The translations under genes were made by a program, and so were the position numbers. The notes beneath the pieces are model-generated. The model was not told where the DNA came from and did not search any database. It saw nothing but the letters and a program-made list of their open reading frames with translations. 64,000 bases of DNA from Flammulina velutipes (Eukaryota; Basidiomycota; Agaricomycetes; Agaricales; Physalacriaceae): positions 1,488,001 through 1,552,000 of the forward strand of contig CM022374.1 of NCBI GenBank assembly GCA_011800155.1, given 5' to 3'. Within the stretch, counting starts at the first letter, position 1, and every line of letters begins with the position of its first letter. Positions 1 through 12,250 of the stretch are shown in pieces.

Positions 1-1529
1 CTCTGCATAAGTGGAGGAGGAGGAGGGACTGTCCCGGGGCTGGAATAGTTCGGTTGGCGAAGAATACAGAGAAAGTGAAAGTGAACGGGGTTGATCGATG
101 GCGAGGTTCGAGGATGGCCTGATGGAGAGGGAATGGGACATGTTGACTGAGGGTGAAGGAATTGTTGAGTTGGGAACAGTAAGTGTGGAAGACGTGGCAG
201 AAAGACCGTAAACGAAGCAGACGATGGAGACGATGAGAGCCACGAAGCCGCTGTTAAGAAAGATTGTTAAAGAATCAACGGACTGATAGATTGAAACGTA
301 CAATAGCAATCCGAAGCCGGCGAGGAGGGTCTCCGTGCGGAGATCACTTTCGAGCTTCCGGAATATAGCACCAGCACTGAAATTATGTAGATCATAGGTT
401 AGGACGGGACAGGGCTGGCCATCGAGGATCATCCTCCGTGCATGCACCGTAAGACAGTCCACTGCGGCACTGTCTAGTACGATTCCCGATTCGTCTGGAA
501 GATTGACGATGATACAGTTGTCGCAGGAATTGATTTGTTGTTGTCGGCAAGGCAAGTAGACGATGTTGAGCTGATGGCTATACTCGAAGCCCGCTGGCTA
601 TGGAGAAGATGTTAGACGTTGATGAAAGAAAATATTCTACCCACTTGATGCTGGGTTAAGTCGGACAACTTGACTATCTTCTGAATCGAGCCGGAGGCTG
701 AGGTAAAGTGCATCCAACGAACTGTATCAACGGGATATCTGTTGAGAGCGACTAATGTGAACCCGTCTTGTTCAGCAGCTTGCCGGATGAGTTTCTCGGC
801 AAACTCCCATTTGAGGGGAGACGAAGCGCCGACGAGACAGATATTGTGTTGGCATTCGAGGAGCGATGCTTGCTTGGGAGTCAGGACTGTGGGGATCAAT
901 GTCTGCTCCTTCGCATGCTCGGGCTCCTCGAACGCCACTGCAGTGTCGATTGACTCGACGGCTTGGTCGATGTCGATGAGGTGCCCAGGTTCGACGATGT
1001 CTGGGGAGGCGACATTGTCATAAGACGAACTTAGTGAGCCATTGGGTGACGAGCTGGTAAGTGGATCTGGAAAGGAGAGGCGAAGGTCGCGGAGTGAATT
1101 GTGGACTGTGCTCGTCCTCGAGGAGCCCAGGGTGCTGATCATGCTCTGATCCAAGGCATCGCGGAGGGTCTGTTCGTCGCCGACTTGCTCGTCCTCGCCG
1201 GCAGAGACTGGGCCCATGATAGGACAGTCAATGTCGGCTGGTCTGTGGTTGACGACGAGGCCCTCGTCATCGGTGAAGCCGTCCCAGGGGTCGGTATCGC
1301 CGTCTCTGGAGCTGCCGACGCTGATGGACGAGCGGCGGGACAAGGACTGCCTCAGCGGACGACCGCCAATGGGATCGCTGTCGACGGAGGAGACCGAGTC
1401 ATTGTCATCGGACTCACGATTGCTGGCGATGTCGAGCCAGTCAGAATCAGAGTTACCGTCGTCTGAAAATGCAGAGCGAACGACAAAATCTGGGAGGTCG
1501 CTGCTTTCAGTCTTATTGTCGCTCATCAT
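1..1529 (-). CDS. Uncharacterised membrane protein with disordered N-terminus, C-terminal part cut by window edge
   Basis: I do not recognise this protein. The first exon (1529 to 645) codes about 295 residues that are acidic and serine-rich for the first ~200 (runs such as SDSDWLDIASN and SVSSVDSD), then more ordered (LVALNRYPVDTVRWM). A 47-base intron (598-644, donor GTGGGT, acceptor CCATAG) restores an open frame that stays open to base 1. The second exon is rich in cysteine early on (PCRQQQINSCDNC) and contains one or two likely membrane spans, LLAGFGLLLYVSIY and SGFVALIVSIVCFVYGL, followed by a Ser/Pro-rich tail. It is divergently transcribed from the F-box gene at 1644 with about 115 bases between starts. 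The stop codon lies outside the window. The intron is inferred because the unspliced frame stops at 612. Confidence 0.6.
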
Positions 1530-1643
1530 GGTTCAATAAGGAGAGGCAACTCCGGAAAGGGGCGCTTTTGTAGTAACAGCCATCACAATCTAATCTACCC
1601 CTGTCATACTTATCTAATCAGATAAAATTTACATTTCTCCTTC

Positions 1644-3247
1644 ATGACTTGTCATTTCCTAAGCCTTCCGGACGATGTGCTGCTAGCAGTCATTGCCCGG
1701 CTCGCTGTGCAGGACTTGCTTTCTCTCATACAGGTACACTAATATCCTTAGTCTGTTTTCCACGCTAATCACACGCAGACATGTCGTGGCTTCCACGGAC
1801 TGGGGTCTAGCGACTATGTATGGCATTCTATTGACGTGGACCACCTTCCCCTCGATATCCCCGCCGGAAAGGACCTGCGCCAAATATCGGGGCCAGACCT
1901 CCACCGCGCGTGGGTCAAGGGCTTGCGCCTCGAGCGCAACTGGTCAAAGCATGCCTCCCAGCCCCGTGGGATGTGTCGCATCATGCATGGCGATGGCCAC
2001 ATAGTGTTTCAAGCACAGTTCTTGGGCTCAGACTGGCTCATTACTCTCTCGCGTGCACCCACAAGCTCCCTGTCCCTTTCCCTGTGGTACATCGGAACCC
2101 CACATAAGGAGTTCAGATACGCGCTGCTCGACGTTCCTTACGCGTCTAAATTTGCTGCGTCTACCCGCAAAGACGGCACCGAAGCTATCATTGCTGTCGT
2201 GTTGGACGCTACCCGTGCCACGTAAACTTTCTCTATTTCCAATTCCGGGATATCGACTCATCTTCGTCAATTATAGGAACGTTAACGTGTACTCTATACC
2301 TCTGGATATCGAAGATCATGACCACACTGCGCCGGTTATGCCTGACCTGCTGGGTCGGATCATCAGAGATCGTTCGGCGGGTATTCCTGGAGAGATTCAC
2401 ATCTGTGAGAACGTAGTCGTTGTTGCGGTGGCGCACTTTGGAGACATCTACAGCCCTCCGACCTATCGGTTCATTGTCTTCAATGTCGACTCCCAGCACC
2501 AACTAGTTATCAGCCCAGATCTGCCGAACGTAAGTTGCATATTCCTCCTTCAGTGCACAATTAACGCCCGTCCAGCACTTCACACACGTGCAATTCAGGC
2601 TCTTCCCGTGCCACCTGATTATCGCAGGTCTCAAGGTGCACGAAAGGTTGACAGTTCGGACATACGACTTTGCTGCTGTGCGCAAGGAGCTGGATACACC
2701 GACACGTTTGGACTGCGATAACGATGATGTGGACCTTCTCGGAGAATGTCTTGCAGAAGATGAAAGCGACGAAGTCCCGGCAGATTCAGATTTCACTCTA
2801 TCAGAAGGATACATGGACCGAAATTTGCCCCGATTGACGACACTGTTGTTTCACGCGTCCGCCGTATCTTCGCTCATTCGCCATGGGACGGCATCTGTGT
2901 TTTCGTTTCCTGCCGAGAGAGACTTGCGCTGTCCGAGTTCACATGGGGCCATGCCAGTGCATGTATTCTCCACGCCAGCTAGCGCAGCGTCGGATATTGT
3001 TTGCCTGGGTCGAACTGGTCACCGATCGGTCTGGCTTGAGCGACGGTGGGATACGGATACTTTCACGTTGATGAAGGCCACATTTTCTCCAGAGGGTAAG
3101 CGCGCGGCTGTAGTAGCGAGGCTGCTCTCTGGACACTTCACGCTGCCGTTTGAAACGTTTTCTATCCAATCCATGGCGTTTGATGAGGGCACGGGTCGAG
3201 TGTCTTTGGGATTGCACACCGGGGAACTGTATATTTTGGATTTGTAG
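1644..3247 (+). CDS. F-box protein, 485 residues
   Basis: The N-terminus, residues 7-30, reads LPDDVLLAVIARLAVQDLLS, a standard F-box (substrate-recognition subunit of SCF ubiquitin ligases, binding Skp1). The following segment, FHGLGSSDYVWHSIDVDHLP, continues the usual F-box to LRR/beta-propeller linker. Four exons join in frame: 1644-1733, 1779-2221, 2277-2529 and 2576-3247, with introns of 45-55 bases, all GT-AG. The rest has no clear repeat signature but alternates short beta-type stretches, and ends in FDEGTGRVSLGLHTGELYILDL, which resembles the last blade of a beta-propeller. The ATG at 1644 is chosen because it directly precedes the F-box. Function as a ubiquitin-ligase adaptor is from the family; the substrate is unknown. 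Confidence 0.8.
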
Positions 3248-3482
3248 GTGACTCCTTGGAACTTTTGGATTTATCCTGACAGTTGTTTATAGTTAAAAGG
3301 CCATTTGAGGGGTTGACTCAATAATAGTAGTTAATAGAGTTTCGCGTGAGTCAAGGATAATCAGAGCAATCACGTCACGTGCCCGAAATCTTCATATGCG
3401 AATCACTGCGCTTGTGCACCTTTGCTTTACTCTTTGTTGTCGACCGCGTCGAATCCGTCGAATCTAGACATTTTTACGGGGA

Positions 3483-6400
3483 ATGGAACAGGAAATTGAA
3501 CGAGTCGTACAGGCCATCGCAGTGGCATCGGATCCAGCACAGACAAATCTACATCCAGATGCACTCGCGTATCTCTCGACTATCGAACAAAATGCTGCAG
3601 AAAGCTGGCGGATTGCCCTTGCTCTTTTTGTCGACACTGCGCCAGACGGTGCACGGAAACATCCACCGCAAGTACGGTTCTTTGCGCTGCGCGTGCTTGA
3701 TGACTTTTTTGAGAGCCAGTGCGTTGCAGCGTTCTTCATTGCTAGATTATTCTCATTTAAAGGGAAAGATTTGTGCCACTTGCCCAGGACACGTTCCAAA
3801 CTATACAGCAAACTCTGGTCAACTACATTCAATCAGAATACGTGTACGGCGCCTCTGAAGCAAACGCAACATGTACGAGCTGTCCTTGTCGCTGCCAAAG
3901 CCCACTAACACTCCCCCAGTTCTCCGCAACAAATTCTCCCATACCCTAACATTATTCTTCCTTTGCACTTACACGGAACAGTGGCCCACCTTTTTCTCCG
4001 ACATCTTCTCCCTCATTCGATCCTCCGAATCGTCCTCATCGTCCATCTTCAACCGCCACATTTCCCTGCTCTTCTTCCACCTCGTCCTTGAGATATCCGG
4101 CGAAGTCGCGGACCAGCTGATCAAGGCTGCTCGACAGTACACCACTCTGCGGGCGGAACGCGATGGTCGCGTCCGGGATGCTGTTCGAGAGCGAGACGCC
4201 GACAAGATCAACGAGGCTGTTCTCACCATCGTTGCCGATGGCGTCGAGCGCGTGGGGAACCTGCGCAAGGCGTCTGAATCTCCGGATACGACGCGACAGT
4301 TGACCGAGGCTATTGAAGTGGTTGACTGGGGCGTCCGGACGTTTGGCTCTTATGTTGGTGGGTAGACCATGTCATCCTGGGCGTTGCCGTGACTCATTCT
4401 CTTTAGGTTGGATTGACATCAATCTCACAATCACCCCAACGACTGTTCCTCTATTATTCTCACTACTCGACGATCCCTCCCTCCCCATCCGACTTGCGAC
4501 CAGCGTCTCCCTCTTACGCATCGTCAGCAAAGGCCTTAAAGAACCTGGCGATAAATTACAACTACTCAAAGTCCTTTCCTTGGGCCAGGTCATAGACGCG
4601 TTGGAACAAAAAACTCGACAACAGCAAATAGAGCGCGGGTCAGACACCGATGAGGGCGAAGAGTCTTACCGAGAAGCACTGGGGAAACTATTTAATGCCT
4701 TTGGGTTGGAATTGAGCAAATTGGAGGTGTGTGAACATCAATGGGATTTTTATGCGCTCTGACAGTGGTGTTAGGATATTGGAGACCAACAAGTGCGAGC
4801 AGAGGCTTCGCAATACCTCTCACAATGTCTTCCCGTCCTCGTCCAATTCATGGCTGACGAGTACGACGACACCTGTTCAACCGTCTTCCCATTACTACAA
4901 GCCATACTAGCCAACGTAATGCCATCTTGCCTTCTCACCTTCGTTCCCATCTAACACTTTCCCAGTACAAACGAATCCGAAAAGTTTCAACCGAACCCAT
5001 CGATCCCGAAAAACGTTCCTTCCTCGCGTCATTGCTAGAAGTTATTCTAGCCAAGATGAAATGGGATCCAGAAACAGACTTTGACGACCTTGACGAGGAC
5101 GACAGCTCCGAGTTTGAGAAACTGCGCAAGGTGGGCTGAATCGATTGTCCTCAACGCGACTGTCTAGCTGATTCGTGTGAAAAAGGACTTGCGCATCTTC
5201 ACCGACTCCATCCTGACGATTGATCAAGACCTTGTCACCGAAGCGGTTCGCAGTCTTGCTTTGAGCACCATCACAGCGTACCGCAACGGTGTCAACCTCA
5301 AATGGTATGATGCCGAGTTGGGCGTCTATATGGTGTACATATTTGGTGAGATTAACAAAAGTGCGTTCATTCAGTCTTTTGTGTAAGAGCTGTGGTGACG
5401 ACGGGTGTTAGGTGGTGGAAAAGGCCGGGCAGCATTTTGCCATAGTGCCGCCGTTATTGACAAGGACAAGCGGAAAGGAACTGATTGGTCCGAATACCCT
5501 CTGACCACACATGGGGAATTACTGTTAGCTCTCGCACAATCTGGGCTCTCTGGATTCCCGCATCGAGCGGTGTCTCTGCAGTTCTTCGAAACTATTTCAC
5601 GCTATACCGATTTCTTCAAGGTCCGGAAAGAGACCATTGTCCCGACATTAGAAGCATTCGTAGATGCCCGGTGCGTTTATCTCATCAGCGTCACTCCTAC
5701 TTATCTCAATTCAAATGATTACAGCGGACTACATCATCCAGACAGCTCCTTCCGCGCGCGTCTCTCTTTCCTCTTCTCCCGGTTCATTCGCGAAAGCAGA
5801 AACGACATCCCCCAGAACATCTGCGAAACGATTACACAAAGCGTCCGGGACCTTTTGGAGATTGAAGTGCAACTCCCCGACCCAGAAGAAGTAGAGACGG
5901 ACATCCTCACGGAAGCGGCGAAGAACCCTCGATTTGAGACGCAGCTCTTCCTGTTCGAGACTATTGGTATTCTGTGCGCAATAACAGCCAAGGATTCCTC
6001 AGAACCGACGAGGTTGTTGTTGTCGTTTGTGACTCCGTTGATGGACAAGCTTTCGGAGAGTCTGCAGGCGTATGGCAAAGGTGGCCAGGATGTGGTTCCA
6101 GTAGTGTTGACGCACCATATAATTTATGCTCTGGGGACGATCGCGAAGGGCTATCCGGATTATCCGACACCTGCGCACGCGGACTACGTGTCTCCGTCTT
6201 TGGATGTCTTTGCGCAAGTAGCACAAGCGATCCTGGTGTGCTTGGAGAGGATGAACGTGTTCAAGATCGTGCGCGAGGCAGTGAGTCTTTTTCATTATAT
6301 CTCTATGCATTATGTTGAATAGATGTTTATTCAGACTCGATTCGCGTTCGCGCGCATCTTGGCGACTGCTGGCCCTAGCGTGACGAGCTACATCCCGGCG

Positions 6401-7243
6401 CTGATGGCCAACCTCCTCGTTCACTTCCAGCCTTCAGAGCTGGTGGAGTTTGTCAACTTTATCGTGTTGTTGATCTTTAAGCTGCAGGACGACATGTTCC
6501 CAGTGCTCGATGAGCTGATCGGCCCATTGGGCAATCATATTGGTTCACTGTTATCACAGCCGGTTACAGACTCTGAAGTAGAGAAGGAACACCAGGAGAC
6601 GAAGAAGGCGTACCTTGCGTTGCTCAATAGCATCATCTCGTCCAAGTCGTGCGGGGTGTTCATTTCTGAAAGTGAGTTGCATAGTGTGCGTGCTGGATGG
6701 TTTGACTGACTGTTGGATCTAGGGAACAATGCTTCGTTTGAGCCTTTGATGCAGTCTATGGCTGGTATCGCGGAAGACGTGTCGGATCCTGCGAGTCAGA
6801 AGGCTGCGTTCACGTTCCTTGGCCGGTGTGTGACGACGTGGACGGCGACGGCGACGAATGGAGATCCTGCTGCACCTGAACCTTTACCTGGATTGGAACG
6901 ATTCATCTACGAGCGGATCGTTCCCGCTGCGTTTAGGGTCCCTGCGGCACCCGATCTGAATGTCAAGGATGGTCAGGTCACTGTGGTACGTGTGGTTTTA
7001 TTTTATTTCGAACAGAAGATGCTGAGCTGCTGGTAGGTCCTGCATGAGCTGGCCAACTTTTTGCATACCCTCGGGCGGACACGCGGAACCGAAGCGTACG
7101 ATTACTTTTTGACGGTGTTCCTTCCGTCACAGAACTGGCCCAGGGAGATGGCGGTGGAGTTTACTACAAAAATGAGGGATTTGGATGCCAAGTCGTTCCG
7201 AAAGTACTTTACGGATTTTGTTCGCTCCTCACGTTCTTCATAG
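3483..7243 (+). CDS. LOS1: Exportin-T (tRNA nuclear exporter, Los1/XPOT family)
   Basis: About 1,074 residues from 12 exons. Exportin-T is the karyopherin that carries mature tRNA out of the nucleus with Ran-GTP. The N-terminus (MEQEIERVVQAIAVASDP, then DALAYLSTIEQNAAESWRIA) and exon 3 (FLRNKFSHTLTLFFLCTYTEQWPTFFSDIF) match the importin-beta-like and Xpo1 helices of this family, and the helical-repeat character runs throughout. The C-terminus is MRDLDAKSFRKYFTDFVRSS. Exons as read: 3483-3718, 3763-3872, 3920-4357, 4407-4726, 4775-4915, 4966-5130, 5168-5360, 5412-5670, 5725-6280, 6335-6671, 6723-6985, 7037-7243; all phases agree. The acceptor before exon 10 could also be 12 bases earlier (AATAG at 6322), which stays in frame and adds MFIQ. 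Length fits the family (about 1,000-1,100). Confidence 0.87.
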
Positions 7244-7627
7244 CATATCTTGTTGTTACATTTATTTAGCACTTTCTTTTCCTAGCATTATGTTGTTTGT
7301 GTACAGCTACAAGTTATCATTGTGTTTTTCTTGACTGTTCCTGGTTTTCACCTGTGGATATTTAATTAGTGCAACGAGTGTGGGTATCTTTGCGAATTCA
7401 AAGTACTAATGTTACTCTATAACAAGGTCCAAAATCTGAGGAAATGGGACAGAGGATGCTCTTACAATGCGCGATAAAGGTGATCAAGGATTGATGAAGA
7501 ATTGATAGCACCGTGTGGCGCACAACAATTTTCCGGCAGGCATAAATTTCTCACTATGACTCTTACCATCTTGTCATAAAAAGTCAGTCTCCATCCTATA
7601 CAAGTCCTGGATGCTATTTAGCAGTGG

Positions 7628-9079
7628 ATGTCCTTTGGCAGGACACCTTCACAATTACCCAGTCTCGTCTCGCAAATACGACAAATGGCGACGCCGAACT
7701 ACCACAAGTGGTCCAAGGAAGAGCTCATAAAGCACATTCTGCAGCTCGAGAAACAGAAAGCGGCGAACAAGGCAGAACTGTGGCGGCTAACGGATGAATT
7801 CGACTTTTCGGCGTACTCGACGCGCAAGATCGCACTGAAATTTTGCTACTCTGGATGGGAATATAATGGCCTGGCGTACCAATCTAAACCGACGCCGCTG
7901 CCCACCGTCGAAGCGGTCCTGTTCGACGCGCTGGCCCGCGCCAGGCTCATCGATCCAAGCAAAGGGTTCGAAGGATGTGGATGGGCGAAATGTGGGCGGA
8001 CGGACCGTGGCGTCAGTGCTGCCGACCAGGTCGTGTCGCTGTACGTTCGGACGGCGCTCGTTGGCAGGACGGAAAAGCCAGTTGTCACTCAGAGCACTGG
8101 CGACGACGGCGAGGACGACATGGTCAATCTCTTTGGCGTAATGGCGACCAACGCTTCACGGACAAAAAAACGGCCAGTGGTGGAACACGACTATCCAGGC
8201 ATTCTTAATCGACTGCTACCGGATACCATCCGCGTTCTTGCATGGTCTCCCGTCGCGCCAACGTTCTCTGCTCGACACAACTGCACGCACAGACACTACA
8301 AATATTTCTTCTCGTCCATCCACCTAGACATCCCGGCCATGCGTATAGCAGCTTCCTACCTCGTCGGCCTCCACGACTTTCGCAACCTCTGCAAAATAGA
8401 TGCTCAGAAACAAATCACTGTCTTCATGCGCAGGATCATGACCGCCGACATCGTTCCCCTTCAAGATGAACCGGACATGTTCGTCCTCAATCTCATCGGA
8501 TCCGCCTTTCTCTACCACCAGGTGCGCCACATCATGGCCATCCTCTTCCTAGTCGGGCGACAGCTGGAACCACCAGAGATCATCAAACAGATGCTCAACG
8601 TCACCGAGGGCGCCGAAGACGACGCTACCGGTACGCTCGAAGTCATGCCCTCCAAACCTGAATACCAAATGGCCGACGGACTGCCTCTCATGCTATGGGA
8701 ATGCGGGTTTAGCGATGCAGACGTATCGTGGCGCACCGGGTCGCAGAAAGTTGTCGTAGCGAACGGACGCGGGGTCTTTTCTCATCTACATGAGATTCAC
8801 GAGCGCTCTCGTGTGTACACCACATTGAATAAACACTTCCTAGCCAAAGCGGAAGATTTGCATCACGAGCGCAGAGAGGTAGCCTTGAAACCGAGTACGA
8901 CGCCGTTTGGGGAAAGGTGGGCGCATGATACGGGGGTGGATATTTTCTTTGGCGCGGGCGCTTTTAGAAGGGTCATGCAGTATGTGCCGATCATGCTGCG
9001 GCATCGGAACGATACTGTTGAGGTGACCAACGAGCGGTGGAGGATTGGGAAGGGGAAAAGACGCGAAATGCAGTTTTAG
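7628..9079 (+). CDS. DEG1: tRNA pseudouridine(38/39) synthase, Pus3/Deg1 (TruA family)
   Basis: A single uninterrupted frame of 483 residues. It isomerises uridine to pseudouridine at positions 38/39 of the tRNA anticodon stem-loop. The TruA signature CGRTDRGVSA occurs at residues 122-131, with the catalytic Asp at about 126. The family-typical KFCYSGWEYNGLAYQ precedes it, and SFLY-type SAFLYHQVRHIMAILFLVGR follows at about residue 300. The N-terminal coiled stretch (KEELIKHILQLEKQKAANKAEL) is characteristic of Pus3 rather than Pus1. The start could be ATG 7628 or the second ATG at residue 20 (MATPNYHKWS); the first 19 residues are polar and could be leader or untranslated. It follows the tRNA exporter exportin-T in the same direction. 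The absence of introns is unusual here. Confidence 0.88.
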   Translation: MSFGRTPSQLPSLVSQIRQMATPNYHKWSKEELIKHILQLEKQKAANKAELWRLTDEFDFSAYSTRKIALKFCYSGWEYNGLAYQSKPTPLPTVEAVLFDALARARLIDPSKGFEGCGWAKCGRTDRGVSAADQVVSLYVRTALVGRTEKPVVTQSTGDDGEDDMVNLFGVMATNASRTKKRPVVEHDYPGILNRLLPDTIRVLAWSPVAPTFSARHNCTHRHYKYFFSSIHLDIPAMRIAASYLVGLHDFRNLCKIDAQKQITVFMRRIMTADIVPLQDEPDMFVLNLIGSAFLYHQVRHIMAILFLVGRQLEPPEIIKQMLNVTEGAEDDATGTLEVMPSKPEYQMADGLPLMLWECGFSDADVSWRTGSQKVVVANGRGVFSHLHEIHERSRVYTTLNKHFLAKAEDLHHERREVALKPSTTPFGERWAHDTGVDIFFGAGAFRRVMQYVPIMLRHRNDTVEVTNERWRIGKGKRREMQF

Positions 9080-9243
9080 AATGGCGCGAATGGCGATGAT
9101 AGAGGCGATGACTCTGAGTAGCATGTGCATCCGTCAATTGATCATACGGTGGTCTATTCCCTATCATTGAGCGTGTCTGCGGATCTTATCTTCCTGTCTT
9201 CTATAAAGCAAACCACATCGCGCACGTCTGGGCTCACCCTACT

Positions 9244-9963
9244 ATGAAAGGAGCCTCAACCGTAACAGCTTTCTGCCTCGTGTCAACAGCATACGCAGCA
9301 ACGATTACTGTGAATGTTGGCGTGAACGAGACCACGGGGCACGACCTTCCAATTACTTTCCGCGAGCTGAATACTAATACCAGGGCAGTGAAAAGGGCAT
9401 CGGATTCAATCCATCGGTGATCGACGCGTCTGCAGGAGATGTAGTAGAGTTTGTCTTCCGCAGCGGGGCGCACAACGTTGTGGGTAAGTACTAACAGCCA
9501 AGTACTAGTAGAAATTATCCATACTAATACTACCGTCCTCAGCCTCTTCCTTCTCCGACCCATGCGAAAGCAGCGGTGGTTTCGAGACAGGCAACGTCTC
9601 AGTTTCGAATAACTATCAAGTTGACGACCCCCGTTCGCCGACGGTAAATATGCAGGTGAATGGTTCAGATTCGCTCTGGTGGGTGAACCACTGGCCTTTT
9701 GTTTTTATTGCGTTTGATCCATTGGCCCGGGTAGGCTCTTTGACAAGGGTAACGCCACATTGTGTGGCCAAGGAGCTGTGCTCGCTGTCAATCCTACTAG
9801 TAGCGAGACCGCGGACGCGTTTGTGCAGAATGCCGTAGGTGAATCAGATGGAAGCGCTGATGACTCCGGGGATGGGGATGGTGCACTTGCGATGGCGTGG
9901 GATGTCAAGGTTGTGTACGGAGCTCTGGGAATAGCGATGGCTGCAACAGTGGGAATTTTGTAA
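9244..9963 (+). CDS. Secreted GPI-anchored cupredoxin-domain protein, 180 residues
   Basis: The predicted protein begins with a signal peptide (MKGASTVTAFCLVSTAYA, cleaved before ATITVNVG). A plastocyanin-like core follows: VGGSEKGIGFNPSVIDASAGDVVEFVF, then RSGAHNVVASSFSDPCESSGGFETG, and CGQGAVLAVNPT. It ends in an acidic Ser/Asp spacer and a hydrophobic tail (VVYGALGIAMAATVGIL), which fits a GPI signal. Four exons (9244-9321, 9384-9483, 9543-9678, 9735-9963) join in frame. The first intron, donor GTGAAC and acceptor ACCAG, is needed to reach the family sequence. His of HN and one Cys remain, but the full His-Cys-His-Met copper set is not evident, so copper binding is uncertain. Such proteins sit in the fungal wall; the role here is unknown. 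Confidence 0.75.
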
Positions 9964-10187
9964 AAGCAAGTTGTATGATAATGATGTATCGAATCCGATC
10001 TTCCGCAATGTCAAGCGCCTGGAAATTGCCTGGAAATGACCAATTTTTCTTTGAATCGCCGTTGAATCTGAATCACCTCCCCTGACGCAGAACGGCCAAA
10101 TTCGATAATCGTTAATCTCCGCTAGGTATGCTATAATGTTACTTATCTCTTGTGTCTTTCTAATAGTTCCCTCTCCATAGTCTTCAA

Positions 10188-11015
10188 ATGCTGCGCCATA
10201 AGATCACGGAGGAACAACTGATTGAAAACCACGCCCAGAGACTCTTCACCTACCGGAAAGCGCTCACCCTGTCGACCGAGTTCGTTAGCACGGACCCGCT
10301 TCGACGAGACGCACTCCTGCAGAGTCGTGACCGGCCGAGCTCGCTGAGTCTGACGGGGCACCCTAGTCTCCTCCCGAATGCCGCGGAGCTGTTGAAAATG
10401 TACGACGAAGAGCTGAAGGTTACCCCTGTGACATTCGAGGAGTAAGTCGGTTGGATAGGGTGCCTCATCGTAGCTGACTGCTTTTCAGGCATATCGAGCG
10501 CATGCATGTTGCATTTTCTGCTGGTCTCATCTATTTGGAGACTGTTGTCTACACTCAATACACCAACTATAATCGTGCCTATACCTTCTATCTTGGTGTC
10601 TTGACACGGTCTGGCCAACTGTCAGTAACCTTGCTCCAATCTCCAACTTTCTACTGAAAGATATCATAGGGAAACAAAGGACCTCATCCAACGTGGAGTA
10701 TACACTGGGCCCGTTGAAGCCGCCGCGCCCGTAACCGCTCCACTAGCTCCTCCTCCGCCTCCTCCTCCTCGACGTCCAGACCAGGAGCTCCTCACCCTCT
10801 CGGAAATCAACGCTCTCCTTAGAGACTCTTCGGCTCTGCTTGATGCCATCTTCGTGGCAGAAAATGATTCCGGTCCATGGAGGGTAAGCGATGTGGTGAA
10901 GAAGAAGGGTGCAGTGGAATATGGCATACAGCTTGATGAGATCCCAAACGCACCTTACCATGTCCTTGAACAGGAACTTGTTGACTTTCTTACCATCAGC
11001 TACCGCATTCAGTAG
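10188..11015 (+). CDS. Uncharacterised protein, 243 residues
   Basis: Three exons (10188-10441, 10489-10620, 10670-11015) give one continuous frame that starts MLRHKITEEQLIENHAQ and ends FLTISYRIQ. I do not recognise the family. The first 125 residues are helical and mixed in charge, with a hydrophobic patch (HVAFSAGLIYLETVVYTQYTNY) at about residue 90-110 too polar for a sure membrane span. A linker of Ala and Pro (APLAPPPPPPPRRP, around residue 155) separates this from a compact C-terminal part, LLTLSEINALLRDSSALLDAIF. Intron phases agree and branch/acceptor signals are normal, so the gene model is well supported even though the role is unknown. No signal peptide is visible. Confidence 0.68.
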
Positions 11016-11239
11016 ATTCAGACTTTTCTTTAGCTTATGTACTTTGTAATGGAAGCCCCATGAAGTGGCACAGTGTAATGAATACATGTGAAGGTGTAGC
11101 ATGCGTGCATGAGCTCCCCCTTGCGGCGGTGGGACATCATCACACGAGACCAACATTTGTCGACTGACGGGACCGCCATGTTGTGGATGTATACCTGCTC
11201 GAGGCGAGGATTTGACAGGTTGGCCCGCTGTGCATAAGG

Positions 11240-12250
11240 ATGCCGAGGGTATCAGAGAACGGCGTTCGATAGGGACACTGCGTGTAGATGACGGGAAGGA
11301 TATTCGAGACAGTATACATGATATAGTTGACGAGGGTGATACAACCGACGACACACGCGAGTGGGATGTTGAGCGGGACGAGAAAGACGACGAGTCCTGC
11401 GAGGAACAGCCCGAGCGCGACATGGAGGACGATGGGAAGGGTGATGATGATAGTGGGGACATGCCACTTTCGCAGGCCGTCGAATCGATAGAAGCGTGTG
11501 AGGGTGCGATCGCGGGCTGTACCGGACGTTACTGACATGTACTGGTAGAGCCACTGCTTGACCAAGACAGCCATCAGTGCAGTGCCGAGGCTGAGCGTGA
11601 GGCTTGTGAACCAGAGGGCATTGACCCAAATATCAAAGCCCGGTGGGCCAGCGGTAATGTCACTGGACGGGATGCTGTCGATGGATGCACCGTTGATCTG
11701 CGCGCGCTGAAGAGTGACCATCTCTACTAACAGAGATGTAGAAACGGCGACAAAGTTGTTGGAGAGCGATTGGGATGTTTGCGCGACGAAAGTGGTAAGG
11801 ACGGCAGAGAAGAGACCAACCTGGATAGCTGATGAGGACATGTAGATAGAACTAGATAGATGAATACTCACAAAGACGAGGAGCAAATCAAGACCGTCTC
11901 GGGCCTCGGTGACCATGTCGTTGTCGTACACTTCACATTCATCCATGTTGACTCGCCATACACTAGCGTTGGGCGCTATTTCTTCATAGATTGGATCCAG
12001 TGGGTATTTCTCCTCAAAATCGAATCTGCCTGTGCGCACTGTGAATGAAAGAAAGAGATACGAGAGTATACTGACCGACGAATTTAGGCTGGTTGACGGG
12101 GACATTCAAACCAAAACGCTTCCTGTTGGTGGGCGGGCGACTTGGAGAGGGACTAGATGGGCGACCAGGATTAGAGCGAGCACGGGAAATCGACTGGCGT
12201 TGAATTGACGAAGGGCTGGCAGAACGAGATGGTCGTCGCGGGCCAGTGCG
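11240..12250 (-). pseudogene. Decayed DUF6535 gene, copy 1: start codon lost and C-terminal two thirds missing
   Basis: This is a broken relative of the intact DUF6535 genes at 28471 and 32153. Reading the minus strand, the region matching their first exon (about 12235-12080, frame SPRRTGPRRPSRSASPS) has no ATG; the serine run that follows the start in the other copies is replaced by DDDCQ, with a stop just upstream in that frame. The second exon (KYPLDPIYEEIAPNASVWRVN) and the start of the large exon (LFSAVLTTFVAQTSQSLSNN to ITLVNYIMYTVSNILPVIY, both membrane regions) are kept with few changes. Similarity stops near 11245, just after CPYRTPFSD, and the frame then runs into unrelated sequence to a stop at 11140. 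It is head to head with the Alba gene at 12395. A short expressed product cannot be excluded. Confidence 0.75.

Noticed and set aside
742..1539. Several plus-strand frames across the first gene
   Set aside because: They lie antisense to a spliced minus-strand gene whose two exons agree in phase; composition of the plus frames is not coding-like.
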